DNA of 63,262 nt from Desulfobulbaceae bacterium (GCA_018335795.1 JAGXRP010000007.1:1-63262), one strand, 5' to 3'; positions 9,451-18,873 are shown, counted from the stretch's first letter. The notes: generated by a model not told the origin, from the letters alone. Translations and numbers: made by a program.

Positions 9451-9939
9451 CTATTTAGTCTCACTTTCGATTATTTCCAAGTCATCTCCTTCGACCATCA
9501 AAATTGCATTCCTCATATAATCCGGCAAACGAGTAGGGCGATAATCGGTATTACTCATATAAACGAGCGTCACTTCAGCTTTTATCGCAATTTTGCCCGA
9601 ATTCATGCGAATAACATTTTCCATTACAATTGATGAATTCCCTATCGTTTTGGTTCGGGTCAATACATCATAGTAATCGGTAAAATATAGTGGGTTGAAA
9701 TAATCCATCACGTGCCGAACAGTCATAATAGGGTTTTCGGCGGTATAGGTGCGATGATTGAGCGGCATTCCGATAAACTCAAAATATTTGGTACGTGCCC
9801 ATTCTAAAAAATAAAAATACTGAATATTGTGGACTACACCAAATGAATCAACTTCGTGAAATTTGACTTGAGCATTTGTTGTATGCTTGTATTTATCTAT
9901 GTCTTTGAGTATATCTTGCTCTGTTATTCTGTTGCTCAT
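9451..9939 (-). CDS. Acyl-CoA thioesterase, hotdog fold (YbgC/4-hydroxybenzoyl-CoA thioesterase type)
   Basis: The 162-residue protein carries the YbgC/FcbC pattern: KFHEVDSFGVVHN near residue 25-37, with the catalytic-type aspartate, then YFYFLEWARTKYFEFIG on the central hotdog helix. Family members hydrolyse short acyl-CoA or aromatic acyl-CoA thioesters. The stop codon abuts the start of the hexosaminidase gene, and its own start is 2 bases from the threonine aldolase stop. About 20 residues at each end flank a standard-length domain. The substrate cannot be predicted. Confidence 0.85.
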   Translation of the reverse strand: MSNRITEQDILKDIDKYKHTTNAQVKFHEVDSFGVVHNIQYFYFLEWARTKYFEFIGMPLNHRTYTAENPIMTVRHVMDYFNPLYFTDYYDVLTRTKTIGNSSIVMENVIRMNSGKIAIKAEVTLVYMSNTDYRPTRLPDYMRNAILMVEGDDLEIIESETK

Positions 9940-9941
9940 TT

Positions 9942-10985
9942 TCAGTCCTTCATCATTTTAATCATTACTTCTTTTACTATTTCGACAGCATTTTGAATAT
10001 TGGTTTTCGATATTTGGTGATATGTCACAATTCTTATTTTATTATCTCCAAAATTGCTAAGAAGTAAACCTCTCTCTTTGCATTGCTCAACAAAAACTTC
10101 AGATTTGATTCTTTTATCAAGTTCAAAAATAACGATATTTGTTTGTACTTTCCGCAAATCAATGCTAATTCCATCAAGATTCGCAATCTCATTGGCAAAA
10201 TATCGTGCATTATCGTGGTCAATTTTCAAGAGTGGCAAATTATTTTCTAAGGCATACAAACCACAAGCAGCTATATAACCAACTTGTCTCATTCCGCCAC
10301 CTAATATTTTACGCCATTTGAGAGCTTTTGGGATTCGTGGTTTATCGGAAATAATCAAAGAACCAATTGGAGCACCCATACCTTTCGATAAACAAACAGA
10401 AATTGTGTCAAAATATTTTCCGTATTCTTCAAATGATACACCGGAAGCAATATGTGCATTCCAAATTCTTGCTCCATCGAGATGCGTATGTATTCCATGC
10501 TTATCGGCTAAATCTCTCACGGCTTTGATGTAATCAAGTTCGATTACAGTACCACCGTGACGGTTATGCGTGTTTTCAAGAGCAATGATTTTCGTATCTG
10601 CGAAATAATAGATTTTGGGACGAATATGCTTTTCGATTTCATCAATTGGAATTTGACCTGATTCAGATGGAATTGTTCGAAATAAAAGATTGGAAAGTAT
10701 TGCCGGTGCAGCAGTTTCGTAATAAAAAACATGTGCATCGGCATCAGTGATTACTTCGTTTCCCGGCTCGGAAAGCACTTTGAGAGAAAGCTGATTGCTC
10801 ATAGTTCCGGAAGGTACAAATAATGCGGCTTCTTTACCGAAAAGATTTGCAATTTTCTTTTGTAATAAATTGACAGTCGGGTCTTCTCCATAAACATCAT
10901 CTCCGACATCGGCATTTATCATAGCTTGCAACATCTCGGGAGTTGGCTTTGTAAAAGTATCACTTCTCAAATCAATCATTGTCAT
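9942..10985 (-). CDS. ltaE: Low-specificity L-threonine aldolase
   Basis: This 347-residue PLP fold-type I enzyme cleaves L-threonine or L-allo-threonine to glycine and acetaldehyde. It begins with the family-defining MIDLRSDTFTKPT, followed by DDVYGEDPTVN, PSGTMSNQL, the LENTHN and HLDGARIWN cofactor-contact motifs, and the PLP lysine in CLSKGMGAPIGS. Two possible ATGs lie two codons apart (10985 and 10979); either keeps the conserved start. It overlaps the end of the upstream lipoprotein gene by about 14 bases. Length and motifs are complete. Confidence 0.93.
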   Translation of the reverse strand: MTMIDLRSDTFTKPTPEMLQAMINADVGDDVYGEDPTVNLLQKKIANLFGKEAALFVPSGTMSNQLSLKVLSEPGNEVITDADAHVFYYETAAPAILSNLLFRTIPSESGQIPIDEIEKHIRPKIYYFADTKIIALENTHNRHGGTVIELDYIKAVRDLADKHGIHTHLDGARIWNAHIASGVSFEEYGKYFDTISVCLSKGMGAPIGSLIISDKPRIPKALKWRKILGGGMRQVGYIAACGLYALENNLPLLKIDHDNARYFANEIANLDGISIDLRKVQTNIVIFELDKRIKSEVFVEQCKERGLLLSNFGDNKIRIVTYHQISKTNIQNAVEIVKEVMIKMMKD

Positions 10986-11469
10986 CTCTTTGCTTTAATA
11001 TGTCAATTGCTTTATAACCTTTTTTGGGGACAAAAACAGAAGTCAAAATAACAGTATCCTTTGGGAAAGGCATCCCTTCAGTAATTTTTGAAAAACCTGT
11101 GTAAACAGCACCCTTTTTTGCTAATAACAGCTTATTTGTAATCTCGGGATTTTTATACTTCTCTCTGAGTATTACTGCTTGCTCTTCAGGAATTTCATCA
11201 TATTCTTTGGGGATATAGAAATATGAAATAAGGACATGAAGTATGGAATCATGTGCAACTCTCATTATGGTGTCATTCGACTTAAATTCTTTAGTCCAAT
11301 CTAAAATTTCGCTTTGAATGATAGTATCGGTTTCGACAAATAGGAATACAAATTTACCTCTGTCTGTGCTATCAGTAAAATAATCCACAATCTTGTACTC
11401 TGAATGTTTTGAACATGAAGTCAAGAATGCAATTGACATTAGGAATAATAAAAAAAAAGTTTGTTTCAT
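10972..11469 (-). CDS. Small lipoprotein of unknown function
   Basis: A 165-residue protein with a lipoprotein signal: a positively charged start, a hydrophobic stretch and the lipobox LTSC with the cysteine near residue 20. The mature part is polar, with mixed alpha/beta composition and no motif I recognise. It lies 1 base after the kinase-like gene and overlaps the threonine aldolase start, so it is probably cotranscribed with both, but this gives no clue to its role. It is probably anchored in a periplasmic-facing membrane leaflet. Confidence 0.7.
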   Translation of the reverse strand: MKQTFFLLFLMSIAFLTSCSKHSEYKIVDYFTDSTDRGKFVFLFVETDTIIQSEILDWTKEFKSNDTIMRVAHDSILHVLISYFYIPKEYDEIPEEQAVILREKYKNPEITNKLLLAKKGAVYTGFSKITEGMPFPKDTVILTSVFVPKKGYKAIDILKQRDDND

Positions 11470-11470
11470 T

Positions 11471-12208
11471 TTACATCATGTTTAAAAAACTTGCAGTATA
11501 ACCATCAAAAATAAAATCCACTAAGAGCATTACTATACCCACGGAAGTCGGTATTGACAAGTTGTCATCAACTTTCATTTTTTTGGAATAAGCTTCGACA
11601 AACCCACCGATTATGGCAGCGGAAATACCTGCAATATAATAGACCCAATTACCACCAAAAAAGAATCCGATTACAAACACAACTATAATAGCAGACACGA
11701 TGAATGCCATTGTCCCTTCGAGAGACTTGTTGAACAATTTCGTTTTACCAAACTTTCTGCCAATCAACGCTGCCGACATATCGGAAATAATCAATATAAG
11801 AAATGCTAAAACAGCTACAATTTTCGGGAACACCAAAACAGTTATAACAGCTGAAATCAAAACCCATGAAGCACCATTCAGAATGAGTCTTTTCTTCTTT
11901 TTCTCGTGCTTTCGGAGCATACCCCCAAAATATTTTTGCATCAACTCAGAAACTACTTGATTTTTTTTGCTAATAATATCAATAGTTACAAACAATATAC
12001 ACATTGGTATCAGTATTGATAACGCTAATGTTTTCGAAACAAAAATGTAAAGAATTGGAATGTTCAAGGATAACAAGTGAATACCTTTTCTAAGCAATTC
12101 TTGCTCAAAAGGAATATTCTCCTTAATTTTTTTCTCTTTTTTCTTTGATGACTTTTCTATACTTTCGTCATTCTCGTTTGGAAACTGTTCTTTTATAATT
12201 TCTTCCAT
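11471..12208 (-). CDS. Diacylglycerol/polyprenol kinase family membrane protein (SEC59/DGK1-like)
   Basis: The 245-residue integral membrane protein has a charged lysine-rich N-terminus (about 1-40), then ELLRKGIHLLSLNIP, the family's RKxxH signature, and several hydrophobic helices. A second conserved block, DMSAALIGRKFGKTKLFNKSLEG, matches CTP-dependent dolichol and diacylglycerol kinases and their bacterial homologues, often labelled phosphatidate cytidylyltransferase-like. The likely reaction is phosphorylation of a lipid alcohol such as polyprenol or diacylglycerol. I use ATG 12208; the codon before it is TTG. It stands at the head of the minus-strand run and is divergent from ispE with about 43 bases between starts. 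Confidence 0.8.
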   Translation of the reverse strand: MEEIIKEQFPNENDESIEKSSKKKEKKIKENIPFEQELLRKGIHLLSLNIPILYIFVSKTLALSILIPMCILFVTIDIISKKNQVVSELMQKYFGGMLRKHEKKKKRLILNGASWVLISAVITVLVFPKIVAVLAFLILIISDMSAALIGRKFGKTKLFNKSLEGTMAFIVSAIIVVFVIGFFFGGNWVYYIAGISAAIIGGFVEAYSKKMKVDDNLSIPTSVGIVMLLVDFIFDGYTASFLNMM

Positions 12209-12251
12209 CAATCCTTAATAACAAATATGTGAATCGGTAAAAACTAAGAAT

Positions 12252-13097
12252 ATGAAAATATTAAAAAAATACGCACGAGCCAAAATAAATTTAGGGCTTG
12301 AGATAATAAATAAGAATAATGACGGATACCATAATATAAATACTGTATTCAAATCCATTGATTTATTTGACGAATTGACTTTCAGCTTGAGAGAAACAAG
12401 TATTGAAACAAATTTGGATTCTCATATCCCCTTAGAATCAAATTTGATTTATATCGCAGCCCGAAAAATTTTCAACAGAACAAGCTATAATGGTGGAGTC
12501 CTAGTTGATGTTGAAAAAATGATTCCACAAGGTGCAGGACTTGGTGGTGGCAGTTCTGATGCTGCAAGCACTTTGCAAGCTTTAAACATTCTTTGTGACT
12601 TCAGATTAAGTTACGAAGAATTATTTGAAATTGCCCAAACAATCGGTGCTGATGTCCCCTATTTCTTGAGATACGGGACTGCAGCGGGCAGTTCCCGTGG
12701 TGAACAACTCAAGTACTTCAGTTTCTATATGCCTTATTATATTTTGCTTGTGCATCCTGTCATTCATGTTTCAACCAAAGAGGCATACCAATCATTAGGG
12801 AGAGATGAAAATTTCAGCCGCGAAGTGACTGATTTGCCCAAATTGTTGAAAAATTCAATATTTGATACTGAAAAGTTAAGAAAAAATTTGGTTAACGATT
12901 TTGAGCCCTTTGTTTTTGAAATTCATCCCGAATTATCAAGAATCAAAGACGAACTTTACAAAAATGGAGCGATTTATGCTTCGATGTCAGGTTCGGGTTC
13001 GTCACTATTCGGATTGTTCACAAATTTTTCCAAAACAAAATCAGCTGAAAGCAAGTTCAGTAAATACTTTACACATATTAGCTATCCCGGTTTTTAA
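12252..13097 (+). CDS. ispE: 4-diphosphocytidyl-2-C-methyl-D-erythritol kinase
   Basis: IspE is the fourth step of the non-mevalonate (MEP) isoprenoid pathway and phosphorylates CDP-ME with ATP. The 281-residue GHMP kinase shows the N-terminal ARAKINLGLEI with DGYHNINTVF (substrate side), the GHMP ATP loop PQGAGLGGGSSDAAS near residue 92-106, ADVPYFLRYGTA, and the C-terminal MSGSGSSLFGLF. All key motifs are present and the length is normal. The next gene, glgA, follows after about 75 bases. Isoprenoids made here feed the carotenoids and polyprenyl carriers encoded elsewhere in the window. Confidence 0.96.
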   Translation: MKILKKYARAKINLGLEIINKNNDGYHNINTVFKSIDLFDELTFSLRETSIETNLDSHIPLESNLIYIAARKIFNRTSYNGGVLVDVEKMIPQGAGLGGGSSDAASTLQALNILCDFRLSYEELFEIAQTIGADVPYFLRYGTAAGSSRGEQLKYFSFYMPYYILLVHPVIHVSTKEAYQSLGRDENFSREVTDLPKLLKNSIFDTEKLRKNLVNDFEPFVFEIHPELSRIKDELYKNGAIYASMSGSGSSLFGLFTNFSKTKSAESKFSKYFTHISYPGF

Positions 13098-13171
13098 TAA
13101 TATGTTTAATTTCTATGAATTTTATGATTAGATTTGTAGCTTATTTTGTTGCAACGAAATAAATTGAATTG

Positions 13172-14647
13172 ATGAATATATTATTAGCATCTACAGAAGT
13201 AACTCCTTATGCCAAAGCGGGCGGACTTGCCGATATCACGGCATCGTTGCCTATTGAATGGCAGAAATACGGTCAGAATCCGATTATTATTATGCCGAAA
13301 TATGGATTCATTGATGTCCATAAATACGGTTTCACACCACTTGAAAAAACTTTGATTGTCCCGATGGGATATTGGACAGAATTTGCTCGATTATGGCTTG
13401 GTTATCTAAATGGTTCGAGAGTGCCTATATATTTGGTCGAACATAATGAATATTTTGACAGAACCGGAATATACGGTGACCCTCACGAATATTCAGATAA
13501 TGACAGAAGATTTATCTTTTTTAGTCGTGCAGTATTCGAAGCAGCAAAAGCACTGAATTTTTCTCCTCATATAATCCATGCTCATGACTTTCATACTGCT
13601 TTCACGATGGCTTTCCTCAAATCTTATTATAACAATGACCCTCACTTTTCCGGTGCAGCCGGCGTTTATACGATTCATAATTTAGCATATCAGGGTAAAT
13701 TCAATCCAAATTCGGCGATGTTATACTCCGGATTCGGAATGAAAGAAATATTTCCGGGCTCATGGTTTGAACAATTTGGTGCAGTTAATTCAATGAAAAC
13801 GGGTATCATGTTTGCCGATAAAATCACAACAGTTAGCCCTACTTATGCAAAGGAAATTCGTTATGATTACTATAGCGAAGGTCTGCGTGATGAGTTGAAT
13901 ATTAGGGGTGCCGATTTGGTTGGAATATTGAACGGTGTGTATTATGATGTTTGGAATCCCGAAACCGACAAGTATATAACTCATAATTATAATGCCGATT
14001 CTTTGCATTTGAAGAAAGCTAACAAGTTTGAGTACCTCAAATCGTTTGGTTTGGACGAATCAGACAATCTCGATATGCCTCTAATTGGAATGGTAACGCG
14101 ATTGACCGAACAAAAAGGAATTGATTTGATTCAGGAAAGATTAGAACATTATTTAGCTAATAACGCTTGTCGTTTTACTTTACTTGGAACAGGTGAATCT
14201 AAATATGTTGATTTCTTTAATTATCTAAAATGGAAGTATCCTAAAAATTGCTTTATCACAATTGGATACAATGAAAATTTGTCACATAAAATCTTTGCAG
14301 CATCTGATTTTTTACTGATGCCTTCTCGATTTGAACCTTGTGGTTTGACACAAATGTATGCTCTCAAATATGGAACTGTACCAATTGTTCGCAATACGGG
14401 CGGATTAGCTGATACTGTAACTGAATACATACCAGATAGTGGTCAAGGTTGGGGCTTTTCGTTTTGGCAATATAACGGCGACGACTTTTCATATGCCATA
14501 CGACGAGCTTTAACGGTATTTGGACAAGAGCCTCATTGGGATTTGTTACGAAAAAATTGTATGGCAAGGAACTATTCTTCTGCACAATCAGCTCTGGATT
14601 ACCTTAAAGTATTCAAATGGGCATTAGAAAAGGCAGGTCTGAAATGA
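13172..14647 (+). CDS. glgA: Glycogen synthase (ADP-glucose type)
   Basis: The 491-residue GT5 enzyme transfers glucose from ADP-glucose to alpha-1,4-glucan. It has the N-terminal TPYAKAGGLADI (the KxGG nucleotide-binding motif), HAHDFHTAF, TIHNLAYQG, a middle ILNGVYYDVWNP, and the C-terminal GT-B motifs LIGMVTRLTEQKG and PSRFEPCGLTQMYALKYG with the catalytic glutamate region. The start is ATG 13172, directly after an in-frame TTG. The stop overlaps the start of the acetyltransferase gene (ATGA), so coupling is likely. No glgB, glgC or glgP lies in this window. Confidence 0.96.
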   Translation: MNILLASTEVTPYAKAGGLADITASLPIEWQKYGQNPIIIMPKYGFIDVHKYGFTPLEKTLIVPMGYWTEFARLWLGYLNGSRVPIYLVEHNEYFDRTGIYGDPHEYSDNDRRFIFFSRAVFEAAKALNFSPHIIHAHDFHTAFTMAFLKSYYNNDPHFSGAAGVYTIHNLAYQGKFNPNSAMLYSGFGMKEIFPGSWFEQFGAVNSMKTGIMFADKITTVSPTYAKEIRYDYYSEGLRDELNIRGADLVGILNGVYYDVWNPETDKYITHNYNADSLHLKKANKFEYLKSFGLDESDNLDMPLIGMVTRLTEQKGIDLIQERLEHYLANNACRFTLLGTGESKYVDFFNYLKWKYPKNCFITIGYNENLSHKIFAASDFLLMPSRFEPCGLTQMYALKYGTVPIVRNTGGLADTVTEYIPDSGQGWGFSFWQYNGDDFSYAIRRALTVFGQEPHWDLLRKNCMARNYSSAQSALDYLKVFKWALEKAGLK

Positions 14648-15114
14648 TAACTATTCGCAAAGCAACGATAAATGATATTGATTTGATAATTCAATTTATC
14701 AAAGATTTGGCAGAATTCGAGAAGTTAAGCGACTCAGTAGTTTTTGATAAAGGAACGATTTCCGAGAATTTATTCGGCAAAGTTCAATACGCAAATTGCT
14801 TAATTGCTGAATATGACAATGAAGCCGCCGGGTTTGTCATATACTTCTTCAACTTCTCAACATTCGAGGGCAAACCCGGATTATATATCGAGGATTTGTT
14901 TGTTAAAGAAGAACATAGAGGCAAAGGAATTGGTTTCCAACTATTCAAGGAATGTACGAAAATTGCATCGGAAAAATCTTGTGGCAGAATGGAATGGAGC
15001 GTGTTAGATTGGAATCCTGCTCGCGAATTTTACGAAAAACTGGGCGCCAATGGTCTATATGATTGGATATTACACAGATTAAACGCAGATAAATTCGAAT
15101 CTATTACTGGTTAG
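14644..15114 (+). CDS. GNAT family N-acetyltransferase (diamine acetyltransferase-like)
   Basis: The 156-residue protein has the GNAT fold: IRKATINDIDLI at the N-terminus, YIEDLFVKEEHRGKGIG (motif A with the acetyl-CoA loop R-G-K-G-I-G) near residue 90-107, and the C-terminal WNPAREFYEKLGA. The spacing and the EDLFV/VLDWN elements resemble spermidine/spermine or thialysine N-acetyltransferases, but other amine substrates are possible. I use ATG 14644, which overlaps the glgA stop by 4 bases; an upstream in-frame start would lie within glgA. The next gene starts 4 bases after its stop. Confidence 0.85.
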   Translation: MITIRKATINDIDLIIQFIKDLAEFEKLSDSVVFDKGTISENLFGKVQYANCLIAEYDNEAAGFVIYFFNFSTFEGKPGLYIEDLFVKEEHRGKGIGFQLFKECTKIASEKSCGRMEWSVLDWNPAREFYEKLGANGLYDWILHRLNADKFESITG

Positions 15115-15118
15115 GAGA

Positions 15119-16666
15119 ATGAATAAGTACATTATTTGCTTAGTCATTTCAATTTTGTTTCTTGCAGTAACCCTACTACATATTCTTAGTATTGATAACA
15201 AATTCGGTGAATATATTTACCCGCTTGATGACACTTACATACATTTAGCGATTGCAGATAATTTGATTAATCATGGTGTTTGGGGTGTTACCCAACATGG
15301 CTTTACATCTTCATCATCATCACCTATTTACCCAATTCTTATCGGTTTTTTCAACATTCTAACAAATTGGGGTATTTACATTCCTTTAGTTCTAAATACT
15401 TTATTTGCATTTTTGCTTTTCTTCTTTCTTATAAGATTTTCTGAAAATGAGATGAAAAATCACTTATGGGGTATAATCTATATAATTGGAATATTCATAG
15501 TTTCGCCTTTAAGTGCTAATATATACAATGGTATGGAGCATTTACTTCATATTTTAGTTTCAGTATTATTTATAACATCATATATTATATATAATAAAGA
15601 ACAATCTTACTTTAAATATCTTGCTGTTTGGACATTTCTTTTAGCATGTATCAGGTATGAAAGTATATTCATAATAATCGCCTTCTCATTCATCGAACTA
15701 TTTGAAAAAAGATACAGAAAAGCTTTTCTTATCATTGCTATAACAATTTTACCAATTGTCATTTACGGTATCATTTCTATAATAAATGGCGAATTGTTTT
15801 TGCCTAATTCGATACTATTGAAGGGTGACGCTCCACGTGGATTAAGCGCAATTGTTAATTTCCCCATGAAGATACTTGAAAAATTAATGAATGCACCTCA
15901 TTTATTAGCATTTATTAGCTTATCAATCTGTTTTCTTATTTTTCAATATATCACTAAAAATCGCTTTGCTTTGTTAATCAAACTACATTTTTTATGTACT
16001 CTGACAGCAATGATGCATATTGCCTTTGCCAAAACAGGTTGGGTTTATAGGTACGAATCATACATTATGGCAATGTATTGCTTGACATTCATCTTTAGCT
16101 TAAATAGGCTTTTTGAGCAATATCCAAAATTTTTGCATCGCTTAGTATTGTCTTCTATTCTCGTTTTATTCTCAATCCCATCAGGAATGAGATACATTGA
16201 ATCACTTCAAACTCTACCACAGATGTCCAAAAACATTCATGACCAACAGATTCAAATGAGCAAGTTCCTACATAGTTATTATGACGAATCTTCAGTTGTG
16301 TTGAATGATATCGGGGCATGTTGCTATTTCACATCAATTCGATTGACTGACATGATTGGCTTAGCTGATAAAGATATAATACAACTGAGATTGCAAAAAA
16401 TATTCAATAAAACATCCATCGAAAAATTAACTTTTGAAAGGAATTCAAAAATTGCCATTATTTACGTTCAGGGATTTCAAGAATTCCTTCCTGAATCATG
16501 GGTTCCGGTTGCAAGGCTGAAAATCAACGATAATATAGGTTGTGCCTATGATGATGTAACTTTTCTTTCATGCTCAGATGATAATGAAGACGTGAATCTT
16601 CTTATCAAAAATTTGGAAATGTTTCGAAAAAACTTACCTGAAGATGTTTTTTTAGAAATTTTCTAA
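15119..16666 (+). CDS. Polytopic membrane protein, possible GT-C glycosyltransferase
   Basis: The 515-residue protein has about ten hydrophobic helices between residues 3 and 365 and a soluble C-terminal part of about 150 residues. After the first helix an acidic YPLDDTYIHLAIADN segment sits where GT-C enzymes (ArnT/PMT/GT39) carry their catalytic aspartate pair in the first extracytoplasmic loop. A serine-rich FTSSSSSPIYP segment follows, as in other predicted GT-C proteins. If correct, it would use a polyprenyl-phosphate sugar, such as the product of the Dpm1-like enzyme at 1066-1788. The family assignment rests on topology and one motif, so it stays tentative. Confidence 0.6.
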   Translation: MNKYIICLVISILFLAVTLLHILSIDNKFGEYIYPLDDTYIHLAIADNLINHGVWGVTQHGFTSSSSSPIYPILIGFFNILTNWGIYIPLVLNTLFAFLLFFFLIRFSENEMKNHLWGIIYIIGIFIVSPLSANIYNGMEHLLHILVSVLFITSYIIYNKEQSYFKYLAVWTFLLACIRYESIFIIIAFSFIELFEKRYRKAFLIIAITILPIVIYGIISIINGELFLPNSILLKGDAPRGLSAIVNFPMKILEKLMNAPHLLAFISLSICFLIFQYITKNRFALLIKLHFLCTLTAMMHIAFAKTGWVYRYESYIMAMYCLTFIFSLNRLFEQYPKFLHRLVLSSILVLFSIPSGMRYIESLQTLPQMSKNIHDQQIQMSKFLHSYYDESSVVLNDIGACCYFTSIRLTDMIGLADKDIIQLRLQKIFNKTSIEKLTFERNSKIAIIYVQGFQEFLPESWVPVARLKINDNIGCAYDDVTFLSCSDDNEDVNLLIKNLEMFRKNLPEDVFLEIF

Positions 16667-16761
16667 TAAATTTTCCACAATCGTAAGATTCCTGAGATTT
16701 TTTGCCGATTCATGTGTCTATATTATAAACAGTAATCAGTAAAATTTGGGAGTTTTTTACA

Positions 16762-17613
16762 ATGAAGTATCAGATTATTTTTATAATTCTGTTTGCATTT
16801 TCAATATTTTTCACCTCACAAAATTTAGTTTCCCAATCGGGTGAAGTCGTCATCAACGAAATAATGTACAAATCGCTCAAAGATTTTGATACTGATGATT
16901 GGATTGAATTGTATAATCCTAGCGATATAGATTTGAACATTGGTGGTTGGTTATTAAAAGATGATAAGGACTCACGGCATTTCGCATTTCCGGCAAATAC
17001 TATAATCAAAAAGCGAGATTTTTTAGTGATAGTCGAAAGTAAAAACAAGTTTGCAAAAGTTCATCCGGGAATTGAAAACTATTTTGGTTCATTCACTTTT
17101 GGCTTTGGTACAGAGGATATGGTGAGAATTTACAATTCCAATCTTAAGTTAGTAGATTCAGTCAAATATACAAGTAAAAGCCCTTGGTACCCTGAAACAG
17201 ATAGCCTTGGTCCATCATTAGAGCTAATCAGTCCTGAGCTTGACAATTCCAAAGCTCAATCATGGCGTCCATCCTATGTAATGCACGGCACTCCCGGAAG
17301 ACCGAATTCTGCGACTCACGCCGAAGATGAAGTATTTGATAATGTGCTTTTATACATTTTTCCAAATCCGGCATTCGATTCAATCAATATCGAATTTGAT
17401 ACACAAGTTGATGGTGATGTGTTGATTGAAGTATATGATATTTTGGGAAATAAAGTCAAGACTATTCTTGATCATTACATGCACTCTGGATTTTACAACA
17501 GCTTTTGGGATGGGCTTCATGAATCCGGCAACCCGACACCGGCAGGGATATACATCATTAATATAAATACTCCAACAGGAAGCTCAAATACGAAAATTGT
17601 AAAATCAAATTAA
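16762..17613 (+). CDS. Secreted lamin-tail-domain protein with T9SS type A sorting domain
   Basis: The 283-residue protein has a signal peptide (about 1-24), a lamin tail domain (about 28-140) with VVINEIMYKS, DWIELYNPSD and GGWLLKDD, and a C-terminal T9SS sorting domain (about 205-283). The latter has FPNPAFDSINIEF, VYDILGNKVKTI and a final PAGIYIININT before the terminal strand, overlapping a FlgD-Ig-like pattern. Such proteins are exported by the type IX system and attached to the surface or released. Its TAA stop overlaps the stop of the convergent rtcB gene in a shared TTAA. The function of the lamin tail module in bacteria is not established; surface or nucleic-acid-related roles have been proposed. 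Confidence 0.85.
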   Translation: MKYQIIFIILFAFSIFFTSQNLVSQSGEVVINEIMYKSLKDFDTDDWIELYNPSDIDLNIGGWLLKDDKDSRHFAFPANTIIKKRDFLVIVESKNKFAKVHPGIENYFGSFTFGFGTEDMVRIYNSNLKLVDSVKYTSKSPWYPETDSLGPSLELISPELDNSKAQSWRPSYVMHGTPGRPNSATHAEDEVFDNVLLYIFPNPAFDSINIEFDTQVDGDVLIEVYDILGNKVKTILDHYMHSGFYNSFWDGLHESGNPTPAGIYIININTPTGSSNTKIVKSN

Positions 17614-18776
17614 GCCTTTATAACTGCTAAGGGTGATAGTTCAATTAACATTTTGACTAAATCACTTTGGTTTTGCATCACTTTGTTTATGTCCTTATAT
17701 GCTCCCGGAGCTTCGTCCAATTGCTTGGAAGAACGAATTCCATGAAGAATACCAAGTTTATTCATATTGGCAACTTCTTCGTCAAAGTCAAGTTCTCTAA
17801 TGGCTCTGTTTCTGCCAATTTTTCTGCCGGCACCATGAGAACTTGACTCAAAGCTTTCGGGATTGCCCAAACCTTCTACAATGAATGATTTTGTGCCTTG
17901 TGAACCTGGGATAATGCCGATACATCCAAGATATGCCGGTGTTGCCCCCTTACGGTGCACCCAAACTTGTTCACCGAAATGTTCTTCGAGAGAAGCGAAA
18001 TTGTGAGGAATATTTATTGAGTCATCAAATACACAATGTCCGGCTATATCAACGACAATTTCTTGAACCGTTTCCATAATCAGCAATCTATTTGCCAGAG
18101 CAAATTTGACACAGTATTCCATTTCGCTAAGATATTTGCGACCGTCATCGCTATCTATATGCAAAAACGCTAAATCCCACTTGTCGGGAATTTCCTTGTG
18201 TTTTTCATTCTGTTTTTTTGCAAGATTGTTATAATGTTCGGCAACCGTTTTTCCAATATTCCTACTGCCGCTGTGAATCATCAAATATATGAAACCATCG
18301 GAACCCTTCTGGATTTCGATAAAGTGATTGCCACCACCGAGAGTGCCAACTTGGCGACGCGCACTATTAAATTCGCGTTTAGTGATTGAATCAAAATCTT
18401 CGACGGATTCGGTGTCTGGCATCATTGCAATATCTTGCATTTCTTTGTGGTGATTGAATCCAAGCGGGACAAATTCTCGGATTTTACCGAGTATTCTTTT
18501 CAGATTGGCTGTATCAATATGCGTGAATGATGTTTTAACGGCACACATTCCACACCCAATATCCACACCGACAGCATTTGGTACTATGACATCCTTAGTT
18601 GCCATTACTCCACCAATAGGCATGCCATATCCGACATGAGCGTCAGGCATAAGAGCGATATGCTTGAAAGCATACGGAAAATTTGATAAATTGATGGCTT
18701 GATTCATAGAATCTATGTCTGCATCGTCAAGCCATAACTTGATAGGGATATTTCCCTGATTGATTTCGTATTTCAT
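17610..18776 (-). CDS. rtcB: RtcB-family RNA ligase
   Basis: RtcB joins RNA 2',3'-cyclic phosphate or 3'-phosphate ends to 5'-hydroxyl ends with GTP and Mn2+. The 388-residue protein retains the active-site set: the D and C metal ligands in GVDIGCGM, HF in GGGNHFIEI, MIHSGSRNIG, and the guanylated histidine in SSHGAGRKIGR. It is shorter than E. coli RtcB (408) but within the family range. No archease or RtcA/RtcR gene is adjacent. It is a single minus-strand gene, convergent with the lamin-tail gene and 97 bases from DUF6132. Confidence 0.94.
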   Translation of the reverse strand: MKYEINQGNIPIKLWLDDADIDSMNQAINLSNFPYAFKHIALMPDAHVGYGMPIGGVMATKDVIVPNAVGVDIGCGMCAVKTSFTHIDTANLKRILGKIREFVPLGFNHHKEMQDIAMMPDTESVEDFDSITKREFNSARRQVGTLGGGNHFIEIQKGSDGFIYLMIHSGSRNIGKTVAEHYNNLAKKQNEKHKEIPDKWDLAFLHIDSDDGRKYLSEMEYCVKFALANRLLIMETVQEIVVDIAGHCVFDDSINIPHNFASLEEHFGEQVWVHRKGATPAYLGCIGIIPGSQGTKSFIVEGLGNPESFESSSHGAGRKIGRNRAIRELDFDEEVANMNKLGILHGIRSSKQLDEAPGAYKDINKVMQNQSDLVKMLIELSPLAVIKA

Positions 18777-18873
18777 AATTAAAGCCGTCCCATTTTAAAA
18801 ATTCAACATATTAAAAAATATGCAAATTATCAAATAAAACGACTTTAATTATTACGGGAGACCTTGTATTTTC

